Positions 44,099-52,337 of a stretch of DNA of 64,000 nucleotides are shown in pieces. The notes beneath the pieces are model-generated. The model did no database searches and was not told where the DNA came from. It saw only the letters and a program-made list of their open reading frames with translations. Both the position numbers and the translations under genes were made by a program. Positions within the stretch are counted from its first letter, which is position 1, and the number at the start of each line of letters is the position of its first letter. This DNA is from Paraburkholderia guartelaensis (GTDB taxonomy: Bacteria > Pseudomonadota > Gammaproteobacteria > Burkholderiales > Burkholderiaceae), in NCBI RefSeq assembly GCF_004353905.1, contig NZ_SMOD01000012.1:1-64000 (forward strand), read 5' to 3'.

Positions 44099-44929
44099 AT
44101 GATCAAGAAATTCCGTTTCCCCCGCGTAACGATTCCGATCCTCGCGCTGATCTGGCTGGCAGTCACGACGGTCCCGTTCATCTTCATGGTCGTGTCGAGC
44201 TTCAAGAGCCAGGAAGAGACGTTCTCGACTTCTGTGTGGGCGCCGCCGAGCCACCTTTACTGGGGCAATTACGCGGCCGTGCTGAAGGGCCCGTTCTTCA
44301 CGTATTTCCGTAACAGCCTGTTCACGGTCGGCGTGTCGGTCGCGCTGATCGTCGTCATCAGCGCGATGGCGGCCTATGTGTTCGCGCGCATGCGCTTCAG
44401 GCTGAACAAGCTGCTCTTCGGTCTCGTGGTGGCAGGCATGATCGTGCCGCTGCACGCGACGCTGGTGCCGATCTATCTGCTCACGCGCAACCTCGGTCTC
44501 TACGATACGCAGTTCGCGCTGCTCGGCCCCTATGTGGCGCTCAGCCTGCCGGTGTCGATCTTCATCCTGACCGAGTTCATGCGGCAGATTCCGCGCGAAC
44601 TCGAAGAAGCCGCGCAGCTCGACGGCTGCAGCCCATTCCGTATTTTCTGGCGTATTTTCTTCCCGCTTTCGGGACCGGGGCTCGCCACGGTGGCGATCTT
44701 CAACGGCATTGGTCTGTGGAACGAGTTCATCTTCGCGTACATGCTCACGTCGACGTCCGAGCACCGTACGCTGCCGCTCGCGATCTGGGACTTCATGGGG
44801 CAATACGCGTCGAACATACCTTCGATGCTGTCTGTTCTCGTGCTCACGTCGTTGCCGCTGATCGTCGCCTACGCGTTCGGTCAGGAGCGCGTGATCAAGG
44901 GGATGATGGCCGGCTCGCTCAAGGGCTGA
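44099..44929 (+). CDS. CUT1 ABC permease, second subunit
   Basis: A 276-residue permease. The EAA loop reads [20 protein letters not shown] near 167-186. It has six hydrophobic segments. It is coupled to the preceding subunit by a three-base gap. The ATPase gene follows after 45 bases. Confidence 0.94.
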   Translation: MIKKFRFPRVTIPILALIWLAVTTVPFIFMVVSSFKSQEETFSTSVWAPPSHLYWGNYAAVLKGPFFTYFRNSLFTVGVSVALIVVISAMAAYVFARMRFRLNKLLFGLVVAGMIVPLHATLVPIYLLTRNLGLYDTQFALLGPYVALSLPVSIFILTEFMRQIPRELEEAAQLDGCSPFRIFWRIFFPLSGPGLATVAIFNGIGLWNEFIFAYMLTSTSEHRTLPLAIWDFMGQYASNIPSMLSVLVLTSLPLIVAYAFGQERVIKGMMAGSLKG

Positions 44930-44974
44930 TCCAGGTCTGATTCGCACCGCTAACCGAACTTCGCATAAAACGAT

Positions 44975-46105
44975 ATGGCAAGCATTTCCCTCAACAACGT
45001 ACAGAAGGCCTACGCGAGCGGCAACGCGGTGATCCGCGACGCCAACCTCGAAGTCGGCAAGAACGAATTCTGCGTGTTCCTCGGCCCCTCGGGCTGCGGC
45101 AAGTCCACGCTGCTGCGCATGATCGCCGGACTCGAATCGATCACCGATGGCGAACTGCGCATCGACGGTGAACGGATGAACGAGGTCGAGCCCGCGAAGC
45201 GCAAGGTCGCGATGGTGTTCCAGAATTACGCGCTCTATCCGCATATGAGCGTGTACGAGAACATGGCATTCGGTCTGCGTCAGGCAAAAATCGACAAGGC
45301 CGTCATCGACAAGAAGGTGCGCAGCGCCGCTGCCGCACTGCAACTCGATACCTATCTCGAACGCCGCCCCGCAGCGCTTTCCGGCGGCCAGCGCCAGCGC
45401 GTGGCGATCGGACGCGCGATCGTGCGCGAGCCGGGCGTGTTCCTGTTCGACGAGCCGCTGTCGAATCTCGATGCGGCATTGCGCGTGCAGACGCGTACCG
45501 AAATCGCGCGTCTGCATCGCGAATTCAGCGAGGCGAGCGCCGTGTATGTGACGCACGATCAGGTCGAAGCGATGGCACTGGCCGATCGCATCGTGCTCCT
45601 GCAAGCGGGTGATCACATGGAGCGGCATGGCAGCGTCGCGCAGGTGGGGGCGCCGCTCGATCTGTATCACCATCCGAAGAGCCGGTTCGTCGCGGGCTTC
45701 ATCGGCTCGCCGAAGATGAACTTCTTCGCGGGTACGGTGGCGGGCGGCGACGATGGCGGCGTGGACATCGACCTGCAAAGCGGCGAGCGCGTGCGCGCTC
45801 GCGTGGACGGCTCGCGTGCGCGCGCCGGCATGAAAGTGACGCTCGGTGTGCGTCCGGAGCATCTGCGTGTGGCGTCCGATGCGCGCAATGAACAGACGCT
45901 GGCGAGCCGCGTGAAGCTCGTGGAGCACATGGGTGAGCACAGCTATATCCATGCTGCGCAGACGGGGCCGGGCGCGGTGACATTGATCGCAAAGGTGCCC
46001 GGCGACAGCGCGTTGAAGCACGATGAAACGGTCAATCTTGCGCTGCCGCCCGAGGCTTGCCACGTGTTCGACGATCACGATATGGCGCTGCGACGTCTCA
46101 TCTGA
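44975..46105 (+). CDS. CUT1 ABC importer ATPase
   Basis: A 376-residue MalK/UgpC-like ATPase. Walker A GPSGCGKST is near 36, the signature LSGGQRQR near 134, and Walker B VFLFDEPLSNLD near 154. A C-terminal TOBE-like regulatory region follows. It energises the importer in the same operon and is clearly distinct in sequence from the ATPase at 37778. Confidence 0.95.
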   Translation: MASISLNNVQKAYASGNAVIRDANLEVGKNEFCVFLGPSGCGKSTLLRMIAGLESITDGELRIDGERMNEVEPAKRKVAMVFQNYALYPHMSVYENMAFGLRQAKIDKAVIDKKVRSAAAALQLDTYLERRPAALSGGQRQRVAIGRAIVREPGVFLFDEPLSNLDAALRVQTRTEIARLHREFSEASAVYVTHDQVEAMALADRIVLLQAGDHMERHGSVAQVGAPLDLYHHPKSRFVAGFIGSPKMNFFAGTVAGGDDGGVDIDLQSGERVRARVDGSRARAGMKVTLGVRPEHLRVASDARNEQTLASRVKLVEHMGEHSYIHAAQTGPGAVTLIAKVPGDSALKHDETVNLALPPEACHVFDDHDMALRRLI

Positions 46106-46110
46106 GCTGA

Positions 46111-46128
46111 GCGCGGCTTTCGCCGCGC
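46111..46128 (+). repeat. short stem-loop after ATPase gene
   Basis: GCGCGGC pairs with GCCGCGC around TTTC. There is no T tract after it. It may attenuate or stabilise the transcript between the importer and glycosidase genes. Confidence 0.5.
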
Positions 46129-46212
46129 ACACGCGCAACGCCAATTTCAAAAGCACAACTAAGCAGACGGCGATAACAGAAGCCGTCTCGTGAAATACCA
46201 CGGAGTGAAGCA

Positions 46213-48621
46213 ATGTCGCTTGAACACGCCACTGAGGTTCCGCTTTATCGCCGCGCCGACGCACCGACCGCGCAGCGCGTGGCCGACCTGCTCGCGCGCA
46301 TGACGCTCGACGAAAAAATCGCCCAGCTTCACGCCGCGTGGCTCGTGCTCTCGGCCGACGGCGAGCACAAGGCGCGCAGCATCGATTTCGCGCAAAGCGC
46401 CAACAGCCTCACGGTGGACCAGATTCTGGAACACGGTCTTGGGCAGATCACACGTCCGCTCGGCACGCACACGGTCGATCCCAAAGAGGGCGTGCGCGCG
46501 CTCAACGAACTGCAGCGCAAGATGGTCGAAGACACGCGCCTGGGCATTCCCGTCATGTCGCACGAGGAATGCCTCGTGGGCCTGATGATCAAGGACGCCA
46601 CGCTGTTTCCCTCGCCGCTGAACTACGCGGCGACGTGGAACCCGAACCTCGTGGGCGAAGTGGGGCGCATCATCGGCGAGCAGGCGCGCTCGATCGGCTG
46701 CCACCAGGGCCTCGCTCCCGTGCTCGACGTGTCGCGCGATCCGCGCTGGGGCCGCACCGAGGAAACGCTTGGCGAAGATCCGTACCTGGTGGGCGTGCTC
46801 GCGTGCCACTACGTGAACGGTCTGCAAGGCGAGCGCCGCGACGTGCTCGCCACGCTCAAGCACTTCGTCGGCCACTCGGCGAGCGAAGGCGCCCGCAATC
46901 ATGCGCCCGTGCATGTCGGGCCGCGCGAGTTGAACGACGTGTTTCTGCTGCCGTTCGAAATGGCGGTCAAGCTCGCGCACGCGGGCTCGATCATGCCGGC
47001 GTACCACGATATCGACGGCGTGCCCTGCCATGCGGACCGCACGCTGCTGCACGATACGCTGCGCGAAAAGTGGGGTTTCGAGGGGCTCGTCGTTGCGGAC
47101 TATGCCGCCGTCGACCTGCTCTACAGCCATCACGCCGTGGCGCACGACAGCGCGTCGGCGGCGGCGCTCGCGTTCAATTCGGGACTCGACGTCGAGTTGC
47201 CGGGTCACGAGTGCGCGGTCCATCTGAAAGAAGCACTCGATCGCGGCGAGATCACCGAAGCGACGATCGACACCGCGGTGTCGCGCGTGTTGAGCACGAA
47301 GTTCCGCCTTGGCCTGTTCGAGAATCCGTATGTGGACCCCGAGCGCGTGGACGTGAAGGGCACGGCGGCGGCCGACACGGCGTATCAGGTCGCGCTCGAA
47401 TCGGCGGTGCTGCTGCGCAATGAAGGCGGCATGCTGCCGTTGAACGCCAATGGCGCGGAAAAAATTGCGGTGATCGGCCCGACCGCCGACGACCCGCTCG
47501 CGCTGCTCGCCGGCTACAGCTTTCCGGTGCACCTCATCAACTCGGGCGAGCAGTCTGTCGCGTCGATCGCCACGCCGCTGGGCGCACTGCGCGCGCTGCT
47601 GGGCGAGTCGCGCGTGCTGCATGCCAAGGGTTGCGACATCATCAAGACCCGCCGTGCGGGTGCGCCGGTTTTCCCGGGCGACGTGTCGCTCGACCTGAGC
47701 GCCGCCGCTAACCGCGACGAACTGATCAGCAAGGATACCGAAGCGATTCCCGCCGCTGTCGAAGCCGCGCGCAAAGCGGCTGTGGCCGTCGTTTTCGTCG
47801 GCGATCTGGCGGGCTTGTTCCAGTCCGGCACGGTGGGCGAAGGCTCCGATACGGACAGCCTGGAACTCCCGGGCGTCCAACTGCAGTTGCTCAAGGCCGT
47901 GGTCGAGACCGGCACGCCGACGGTCGTCGTGATGACGGGCGGCCGTCCGTACAATCTGGGTGGCCTCGAGGATCGCGTTGCTGCACAGATCATGGCGTTT
48001 GCGCCGGGCGAGCGCGGCGCCGAGGCGCTTGCCGATCTGCTGGTGGGCCGCGCCAATTTCAGCGGCCGCCTGCCTCTCTCCGTGCCGAAGAGCGCAGGGG
48101 CCGTGCCGTATGTCTACAACCATCGCCTCAAGAGCGCGGGCACGCCGATCGCCTACCACTTCGGCAGCCGCTATCCGTTTGGTTCCGGCCTCAGCTACAC
48201 CCAGTTCCGTTACGGCGATCTCGAGCTGGCGCAACGCGAAGTCCCGCTCGAAGACGGCACGGTCGAACTGAACTTCACGGTCGAGAACATCGGCTCGCGC
48301 GACGGCACGGAGATCGTGCAGATTTACGTGCGCGATCAGCACGCGTCTGCGGCGCGGCCCGTTCGCGAACTCAAGGCGTTTGCGCGTGTGCCGCTCGCCG
48401 CAGGCACGCGGACTCGCGTGAACGTGAAGCTGCCGGTCGATATGTTCAATTTCACCGACGCGCGCGGCGAGCGCATCGTCGAGCCGGGCAAGTTCGATTT
48501 GATGGTGGGCAGTTCGAGCCGCGATATCCATCTGAGCGGCACGGTCACGGTGGTGGGTAATGCAACGCGCACGCTCCCGCGCGACTGGCGCATGCTGAGC
48601 GCCGTCGAGGTCGTATCGTAA
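46213..48621 (+). CDS. GH3 beta-glycosidase (beta-xylosidase/beta-glucosidase)
   Basis: An 802-residue cytoplasmic enzyme of glycoside hydrolase family 3. The N-terminal TIM barrel (about 20-340) contains the RDPRWGRTEET motif near 177 and the KHFVGHS motif near 216. The likely nucleophile aspartate lies in VVADYAAV near 297. The GH3 C-terminal domain and the fibronectin-III-like domain (about 690-780) follow. There is no signal peptide, so it acts on imported oligosaccharide. The xylose dehydrogenase and lactonase just downstream favour beta-xylosidase activity, but GH3 specificity cannot be fixed from sequence. Confidence 0.93.
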   Translation: MSLEHATEVPLYRRADAPTAQRVADLLARMTLDEKIAQLHAAWLVLSADGEHKARSIDFAQSANSLTVDQILEHGLGQITRPLGTHTVDPKEGVRALNELQRKMVEDTRLGIPVMSHEECLVGLMIKDATLFPSPLNYAATWNPNLVGEVGRIIGEQARSIGCHQGLAPVLDVSRDPRWGRTEETLGEDPYLVGVLACHYVNGLQGERRDVLATLKHFVGHSASEGARNHAPVHVGPRELNDVFLLPFEMAVKLAHAGSIMPAYHDIDGVPCHADRTLLHDTLREKWGFEGLVVADYAAVDLLYSHHAVAHDSASAAALAFNSGLDVELPGHECAVHLKEALDRGEITEATIDTAVSRVLSTKFRLGLFENPYVDPERVDVKGTAAADTAYQVALESAVLLRNEGGMLPLNANGAEKIAVIGPTADDPLALLAGYSFPVHLINSGEQSVASIATPLGALRALLGESRVLHAKGCDIIKTRRAGAPVFPGDVSLDLSAAANRDELISKDTEAIPAAVEAARKAAVAVVFVGDLAGLFQSGTVGEGSDTDSLELPGVQLQLLKAVVETGTPTVVVMTGGRPYNLGGLEDRVAAQIMAFAPGERGAEALADLLVGRANFSGRLPLSVPKSAGAVPYVYNHRLKSAGTPIAYHFGSRYPFGSGLSYTQFRYGDLELAQREVPLEDGTVELNFTVENIGSRDGTEIVQIYVRDQHASAARPVRELKAFARVPLAAGTRTRVNVKLPVDMFNFTDARGERIVEPGKFDLMVGSSSRDIHLSGTVTVVGNATRTLPRDWRMLSAVEVVS

Positions 48622-48641
48622 GCGAAAGGGAAGCGGCAGGT

Positions 48642-48678
48642 CAGGGCGGGGAGCCATCTGCGGCTCGCCGCCCTGTTT
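48642..48678 (+). terminator. stem-loop after GH3 gene, possible attenuator
   Basis: A 14-base-pair stem with one mismatch (48642-48655 with 48662-48675), loop of six, followed by TTT. It may partly end transcription before the dehydrogenase gene. Confidence 0.6.
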
Positions 48679-48709
48679 GGGTTCTGACAAGTCAACACTG
48701 GAATATCTG

Positions 48710-49477
48710 ATGTCGTACGCAATCTATCCGAGCCTGGCGGACAAAACCGTCGTTATCACCGGCGGCGGCAGCGGGATTGGGGCCGCGGTCGTGGAAGCAT
48801 TCGCGCAGCAGGGCGCGCGCGTGTTCTTCCTCGACGTGGCCGAAGACGATTCGCTCGCTCTTCAGGAAAAGCTTCGTGATGCGAAGCATCCGCCGCTGTT
48901 CAAGCGCTGCGACCTGTGCAGCGTGGACGCGATCGAAAGCGTGTTCGCGTCGATCGTCGATGCCGCGGGCCCGATCGACGTGCTCGTGAACAACGCGGGC
49001 AACGACGACCGCCATGATATCGGCGAGCTGACCGCGAGCTATTGGGACGGGCGTATCGCCGTGAACCTGCGCCATCAGTTCTTCTGCGCGCAGGCCGCCG
49101 CGCGGGGCATGCGGCAAGCGGGGCGCGGCGTGATCCTGAACTTCGGTTCGGTGTCGTGGCACGTCGCGTTGCCGAACCTGCCGATCTACCTGACCGCGAA
49201 GGCCGGCATCGAAGGTCTGACGCGCGGTCTTGCGCGCGATCTGGGCGGCGCGGGCATTCGCGTGAACTGCATCATCCCGGGCGCCGTGAAAACGCCGCGG
49301 CAGATGAATCTGTGGCAAACGCCGGAGAGCGAGGCGAAGGTCGTCGCGGGTCAGTGTCTGCAACTGCGCATCGAGCCCGAGCATGTCGCCCGCATGGCCT
49401 TGTTCCTCGCATCCGACGACGCCTCGCGCTGCTCAGGGCGCGATTACTTCGTCGACGCGGGATGGTACGGAGAATGA
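48710..49477 (+). CDS. xylB: D-xylose 1-dehydrogenase, XylB (SDR) type
   Basis: A 255-residue short-chain dehydrogenase closely resembling Caulobacter XylB, which oxidises D-xylose to D-xylonolactone with NAD+. TGGGSGIG (17-24) is the nucleotide motif and NNAG is at 94-97. The catalytic residues are S147 or S149 (FGSVSW), Y160 and K164 (YLTAK). The segments NNAGNDDRH and SDDASRCSG are characteristic of that enzyme. ATG 48710 was chosen because homology starts there. It overlaps the next gene's first possible ATG. Do not confuse this symbol with xylulokinase. Confidence 0.85.
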   Translation: MSYAIYPSLADKTVVITGGGSGIGAAVVEAFAQQGARVFFLDVAEDDSLALQEKLRDAKHPPLFKRCDLCSVDAIESVFASIVDAAGPIDVLVNNAGNDDRHDIGELTASYWDGRIAVNLRHQFFCAQAAARGMRQAGRGVILNFGSVSWHVALPNLPIYLTAKAGIEGLTRGLARDLGGAGIRVNCIIPGAVKTPRQMNLWQTPESEAKVVAGQCLQLRIEPEHVARMALFLASDDASRCSGRDYFVDAGWYGE

Positions 49478-49479
49478 CG

Positions 49480-50358
49480 ATGCCGCATCCCGTGTGCGTC
49501 TGGCCGATCGGCGCGGAGCTTGCCGAAGGGCCGTTGTGGCAGGCCGCGGAAAACGCGGTCTATTTCGTCGATATCAAGGGCCGCCGGATTCATCGGTTCG
49601 AGGTCGCGACCGGGGAGCGCACGACGTGGTACGCGCCCGACCAGGTCGGCTTTATCGCGCCGCTGGGGGATCGGGTGTTCGTGTGCGGCCTGCCTGACGG
49701 CCTCTATCGTTTCGATGCCGTGAGCGGGGAATTCGACAAGGTCGTGGATGTCGAGCCGCATTTGCCCGGCAATCGCCTCAACGACGGTTTCGCCGATGCG
49801 CACGGACGCCTGTGGTTCGGCTCGATGGACGATGCCGAGGAAGCGCCGAGCGGCACGCTGTATCGCGTGGATGCAGGCGCGGTGGTGAGCGCACAGGACA
49901 GCGGCTACGTGATCACCAACGGCCCGGCCATGAGTCCGGACGGCCGCACGCTCTATCACAACGACACGATGCGTCGCGTCGTGTATGCGTTCGATGTTGC
50001 CATGGACGGCACGCTGTCGGGCAAGCGCGTCTTCACTGCCATTGCTGGCGACGGGCACCCGGACGGCATGGCGGTGGACGCCGAGGGCTACGTGTGGGTC
50101 GCGCTTTTCGGCGGCTGGCGCATCGACCGCTATTCGCCCGAGGGTGAACTGGCCGGCCAGATTGCGTTTCCGTGCGCGAACATCACGAAGCTCGCGTTCG
50201 GCGGGGACGATCTGCAGACCGTGTACGTTTCCACCGCGTGGAAGGGGCTCACGGCAGCGGAGCGCGAGAAGCAGCCGCTGGCGGGCGGCTTGTTCACGTT
50301 CCGCTCGCCGGTGCCGGGACAGGCGCCGGGAAGCTGCGCGGCGGCCTTCGCACGGTAG
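49480..50358 (+). CDS. xylC: xylonolactonase, SMP-30/gluconolactonase family
   Basis: A 292-residue six-bladed propeller of the SMP-30/regucalcin family, similar to Caulobacter XylC. The metal-site glutamate is in LAEGPLW near 16, an asparagine is in the NRLNDG region near 101, and aspartate is in GHPDGMAVD near 195. It would hydrolyse xylonolactone made by the preceding enzyme. An ATG at 49474 overlaps the previous stop codon (ATGA). The GGAG site is only one base from it but seven bases from ATG 49480, so I chose the latter. No xylonate dehydratase follows in this window. Confidence 0.86.
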   Translation: MPHPVCVWPIGAELAEGPLWQAAENAVYFVDIKGRRIHRFEVATGERTTWYAPDQVGFIAPLGDRVFVCGLPDGLYRFDAVSGEFDKVVDVEPHLPGNRLNDGFADAHGRLWFGSMDDAEEAPSGTLYRVDAGAVVSAQDSGYVITNGPAMSPDGRTLYHNDTMRRVVYAFDVAMDGTLSGKRVFTAIAGDGHPDGMAVDAEGYVWVALFGGWRIDRYSPEGELAGQIAFPCANITKLAFGGDDLQTVYVSTAWKGLTAAEREKQPLAGGLFTFRSPVPGQAPGSCAAAFAR

Positions 50359-50499
50359 GGAGCCTCGACCCCAGCCTCGACCCTATAGGACCAAAGTCCG
50401 ATGGCCGGGGCGTCCTGCAGTGTTAGGCTCCGAGAGCACACGCCATGGTCCCTGACCGGCGCAACAAGCGTGGCACCTGATCGTTCCAGGGGGACTACC

Positions 50500-51126
50500 A
50501 TGCTCTATCGATCGAATACGCGCATTGCGTTCGCGCGCTGCCTTGCGCTCTCAGTCGCGGCTTGCGGCTTCTTTGCCGCCTCGGCGCCCATGTGCCGCGC
50601 GGCCGACACGGAAGCCTCCGCCGCCTCGGAAGCCGTGCCAGCCGGGGCCTCCGTCGACACGGAAAGCGGCACCATCAGTTTGATCGATCAGAAGAATGCG
50701 CTCATCGTCGTGACCGTGCCGGGTCACGACGACCTGAGCTTCAGTGCGAAAGATCATCGCGACGTGCTCAAAGTCGTCAGGGTTGGCGACAAGCTTACAA
50801 CCCACTATATGGAGCCACACGTCACCGGATTGGCGCCTGCCGAGGGTGCAGCGGTCACGCGCCTGACCCACACGGCGAAGGTGACCCAGCATTCCTCCGG
50901 CGCCGACCAGGAAAACTTCCAGGTGCTCCGGGTCTTTAGCGGCGTGGCGCAAGTCACCGGCGTCGACCGCAAGCTCAACCTCCTGACCGTCGTAGACAAG
51001 TCCGGCACGGCCCGCTCCATTCGGGTCAGCCGCCCGGATCTGATCGAAGTGATGCAGTCCCTGAAGCACCATAGCCACGTGCGGATCAAGTACGAATCCG
51101 AGATGACGATCATCGTCGCCCGTTAG
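50500..51126 (+). CDS. exported protein, unknown
   Basis: A 208-residue exported protein. The signal peptide runs to about residue 34 (PMCRAAD). CAGGGGG precedes ATG 50500. The mature part has three short beta units with repeated ISLIDQKNALIVV, VTGVDRKLNLLTVVD and HSHVRIKYES patterns, like small SH3-like or OB-like modules in periplasmic proteins. No catalytic motif is visible. It ends at a GC-rich hairpin (about 51142-51160). Function unknown. Confidence 0.78.
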   Translation: MLYRSNTRIAFARCLALSVAACGFFAASAPMCRAADTEASAASEAVPAGASVDTESGTISLIDQKNALIVVTVPGHDDLSFSAKDHRDVLKVVRVGDKLTTHYMEPHVTGLAPAEGAAVTRLTHTAKVTQHSSGADQENFQVLRVFSGVAQVTGVDRKLNLLTVVDKSGTARSIRVSRPDLIEVMQSLKHHSHVRIKYESEMTIIVAR

Positions 51127-51166
51127 CGGCTACGCTGCGGGAGGCGCGCTTTCGCGCGCGTTTTCG

Positions 51167-51427
51167 GTATCGATCGTTCCCCGGCTCGAAGAATTTTTTG
51201 AGCGGACCGATGAGTACCTGCACCGTTACGCGCTCGCGCAGCAGTGGCGCTTCGAAGCGGCATGCGTGGATGGGCGGCCCGTCATGGTGGTGTTCGACCG
51301 CCACGATCCTGCTGGCGGGCCGGCCTATTTCGTGGCGCTCGATTTTGCAGGCGATGCGGTCACCGGTATTCGGGACTTTCTGTTTGCGCGTTATGTCCTG
51401 GATGGCGCGGAGTTGCGAACGGTCTAA
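51167..51427 (+). pseudogene. 3' remnant of an ECF (SigJ-like) sigma factor gene
   Basis: In this frame, ending at TAA 51425-51427, about 85 residues read as the C-terminal NTF2/SnoaL-like domain of SigJ-type ECF sigma factors: EEFFERTDEY, then RFEAACVDGRPVMVVFDRHD and PAYFVALDFAGD, ending in IRDFLFARYVLDGAEL. There is no start codon or ribosome site, and the sigma-2 and sigma-4 regions are absent because the upstream gene ends at 51126. It is therefore a truncated relic, probably left by a deletion or insertion event. I matched it from memory of the family. Confidence 0.7.
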
Positions 51428-51456
51428 CCCGGCCCTAAAAGGTGATGCGTGCAATC

Positions 51457-51483
51457 GGACCGATAATAGTCTATATTTGGTCC
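51457..51483. promoter_or_regulatory. imperfect palindrome before antitoxin gene
   Basis: GGACC and GGTCC flank an AT-rich partly symmetric core (ATAATAGTCTATAT), 26 bases before the antitoxin start. This is where the antitoxin operator and -10 element are expected. Confidence 0.45.
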
Positions 51484-51509
51484 TGTTTGACTTGCTACGG
51501 GAGCACCTC

Positions 51510-51794
51510 ATGCATCTCGCCGATCACGTGAAGCCAATCAGCTATCTCAAGAGTGAAGCCGCGCAAATCGTCAAGGATCTGACCGATTCAGGGGAGCCGC
51601 TCATCATCACGCAGAACGGCGAAGCGAAGCTCGTTGTTCAGGACGTGCGAACCTATGAATCGACTCAACAAACGCTCGCATTGCTGAAGATCCTGGCCAT
51701 CGGCCAAAAACAGATCGAGCGTGCGGACCATCTGGATGGCGACGAGTTCTTTGCAGAACTCAACGAGCTCGACCGCCAGGAAAAGCTTCGCTAA
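51510..51794 (+). CDS. Phd/YefM-family antitoxin
   Basis: A 94-residue antitoxin. The N-terminal DHVKPISYLKSEAAQIVKDL region and SGEPLIITQNGEAKLVV near 27-43 match Phd/YefM proteins. The C-terminal half is acidic and helical (DGDEFFAELNEL). GGGAG lies eight bases before ATG 51510. Its TAA overlaps the toxin ATG by one base. It would neutralise the RelE/ParE-type toxin and repress the pair. Confidence 0.88.
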   Translation: MHLADHVKPISYLKSEAAQIVKDLTDSGEPLIITQNGEAKLVVQDVRTYESTQQTLALLKILAIGQKQIERADHLDGDEFFAELNELDRQEKLR

Positions 51795-52132
51795 TGCAGG
51801 CCCCGCTGCTGAAGTACCGGGTCCTGCCGACCGCGCGGATCGGTATCGATGAGCTGCGAAGCTACATCGTCCGCGCATTCGGATGGGAGACTTGGCGTCA
51901 GACGTCGGCTCAACTCCAGGACGCCATTGCGCAGATCCGCCAGTTCCCGGAAAGCGGCCATTTGCCTGCCGAACTCGAAGGCTTTGTCGACGACACTTTT
52001 CGACAGATACTTTCGGGCAAGAACCGGATCATCTATCAGGTCCGCGACGACACCGTTTTTATTCACCTCGTGATCGACACGCGACGCGACCTGCAAGCGC
52101 TTCTCCAGAGAATCGTGCTCCGCTTAATGTAA
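51794..52132 (+). CDS. RelE/ParE-family toxin
   Basis: A 112-residue basic protein of the RelE/ParE fold. The N-terminal YRVLPTARIGIDELRSYI strand-helix pattern and the late GKNRIIYQVRDDTVFIHLVID stretch (split about residues 75-95) with DTRRDL are typical. Members either cleave ribosome-bound mRNA or poison gyrase; sequence does not settle which. It starts within the antitoxin stop codon. Confidence 0.87.
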   Translation: MQAPLLKYRVLPTARIGIDELRSYIVRAFGWETWRQTSAQLQDAIAQIRQFPESGHLPAELEGFVDDTFRQILSGKNRIIYQVRDDTVFIHLVIDTRRDLQALLQRIVLRLM

Positions 52133-52337
52133 ATCGCATCAGGCGCATACCAATACCTCCATCCAATTAGTTGCTAGCTCAACCAACGACTTTCCACCTG
52201 CATTCCTAAAGTTTTCCTTTCAGCTTGCCGTTATCGCAGCAGGGCGGCGGCGTCCGTTGCATTCGCATGGCCGCACGACCCGGACTTGACAGAGCGCGAG
52301 ACGCGAAACCGTCTGGCGCGCGGTACGACCGACGGTG

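Larger units (their letters stand above)
51127..51509. other. region between exported protein and toxin-antitoxin genes
   Basis: This 383-base stretch holds a GC-rich hairpin after the exported protein gene, the sigma-factor remnant (51167-51427) and the presumed promoter/operator of the antitoxin (51457-51483). No intact gene is present. Confidence 0.5.

Noticed and set aside
43754-46264. Very long open frame of about 836 codons on the minus strand
   Set aside because: It lies antisense to permease, ATPase and GH3 genes with clear motifs. Its composition is arginine- and histidine-rich, typical of a GC-skewed shadow frame.
46159-48690. Open frame of about 843 codons on the minus strand
   Set aside because: It is the antisense shadow of the GH3 gene and has no recognisable domain.
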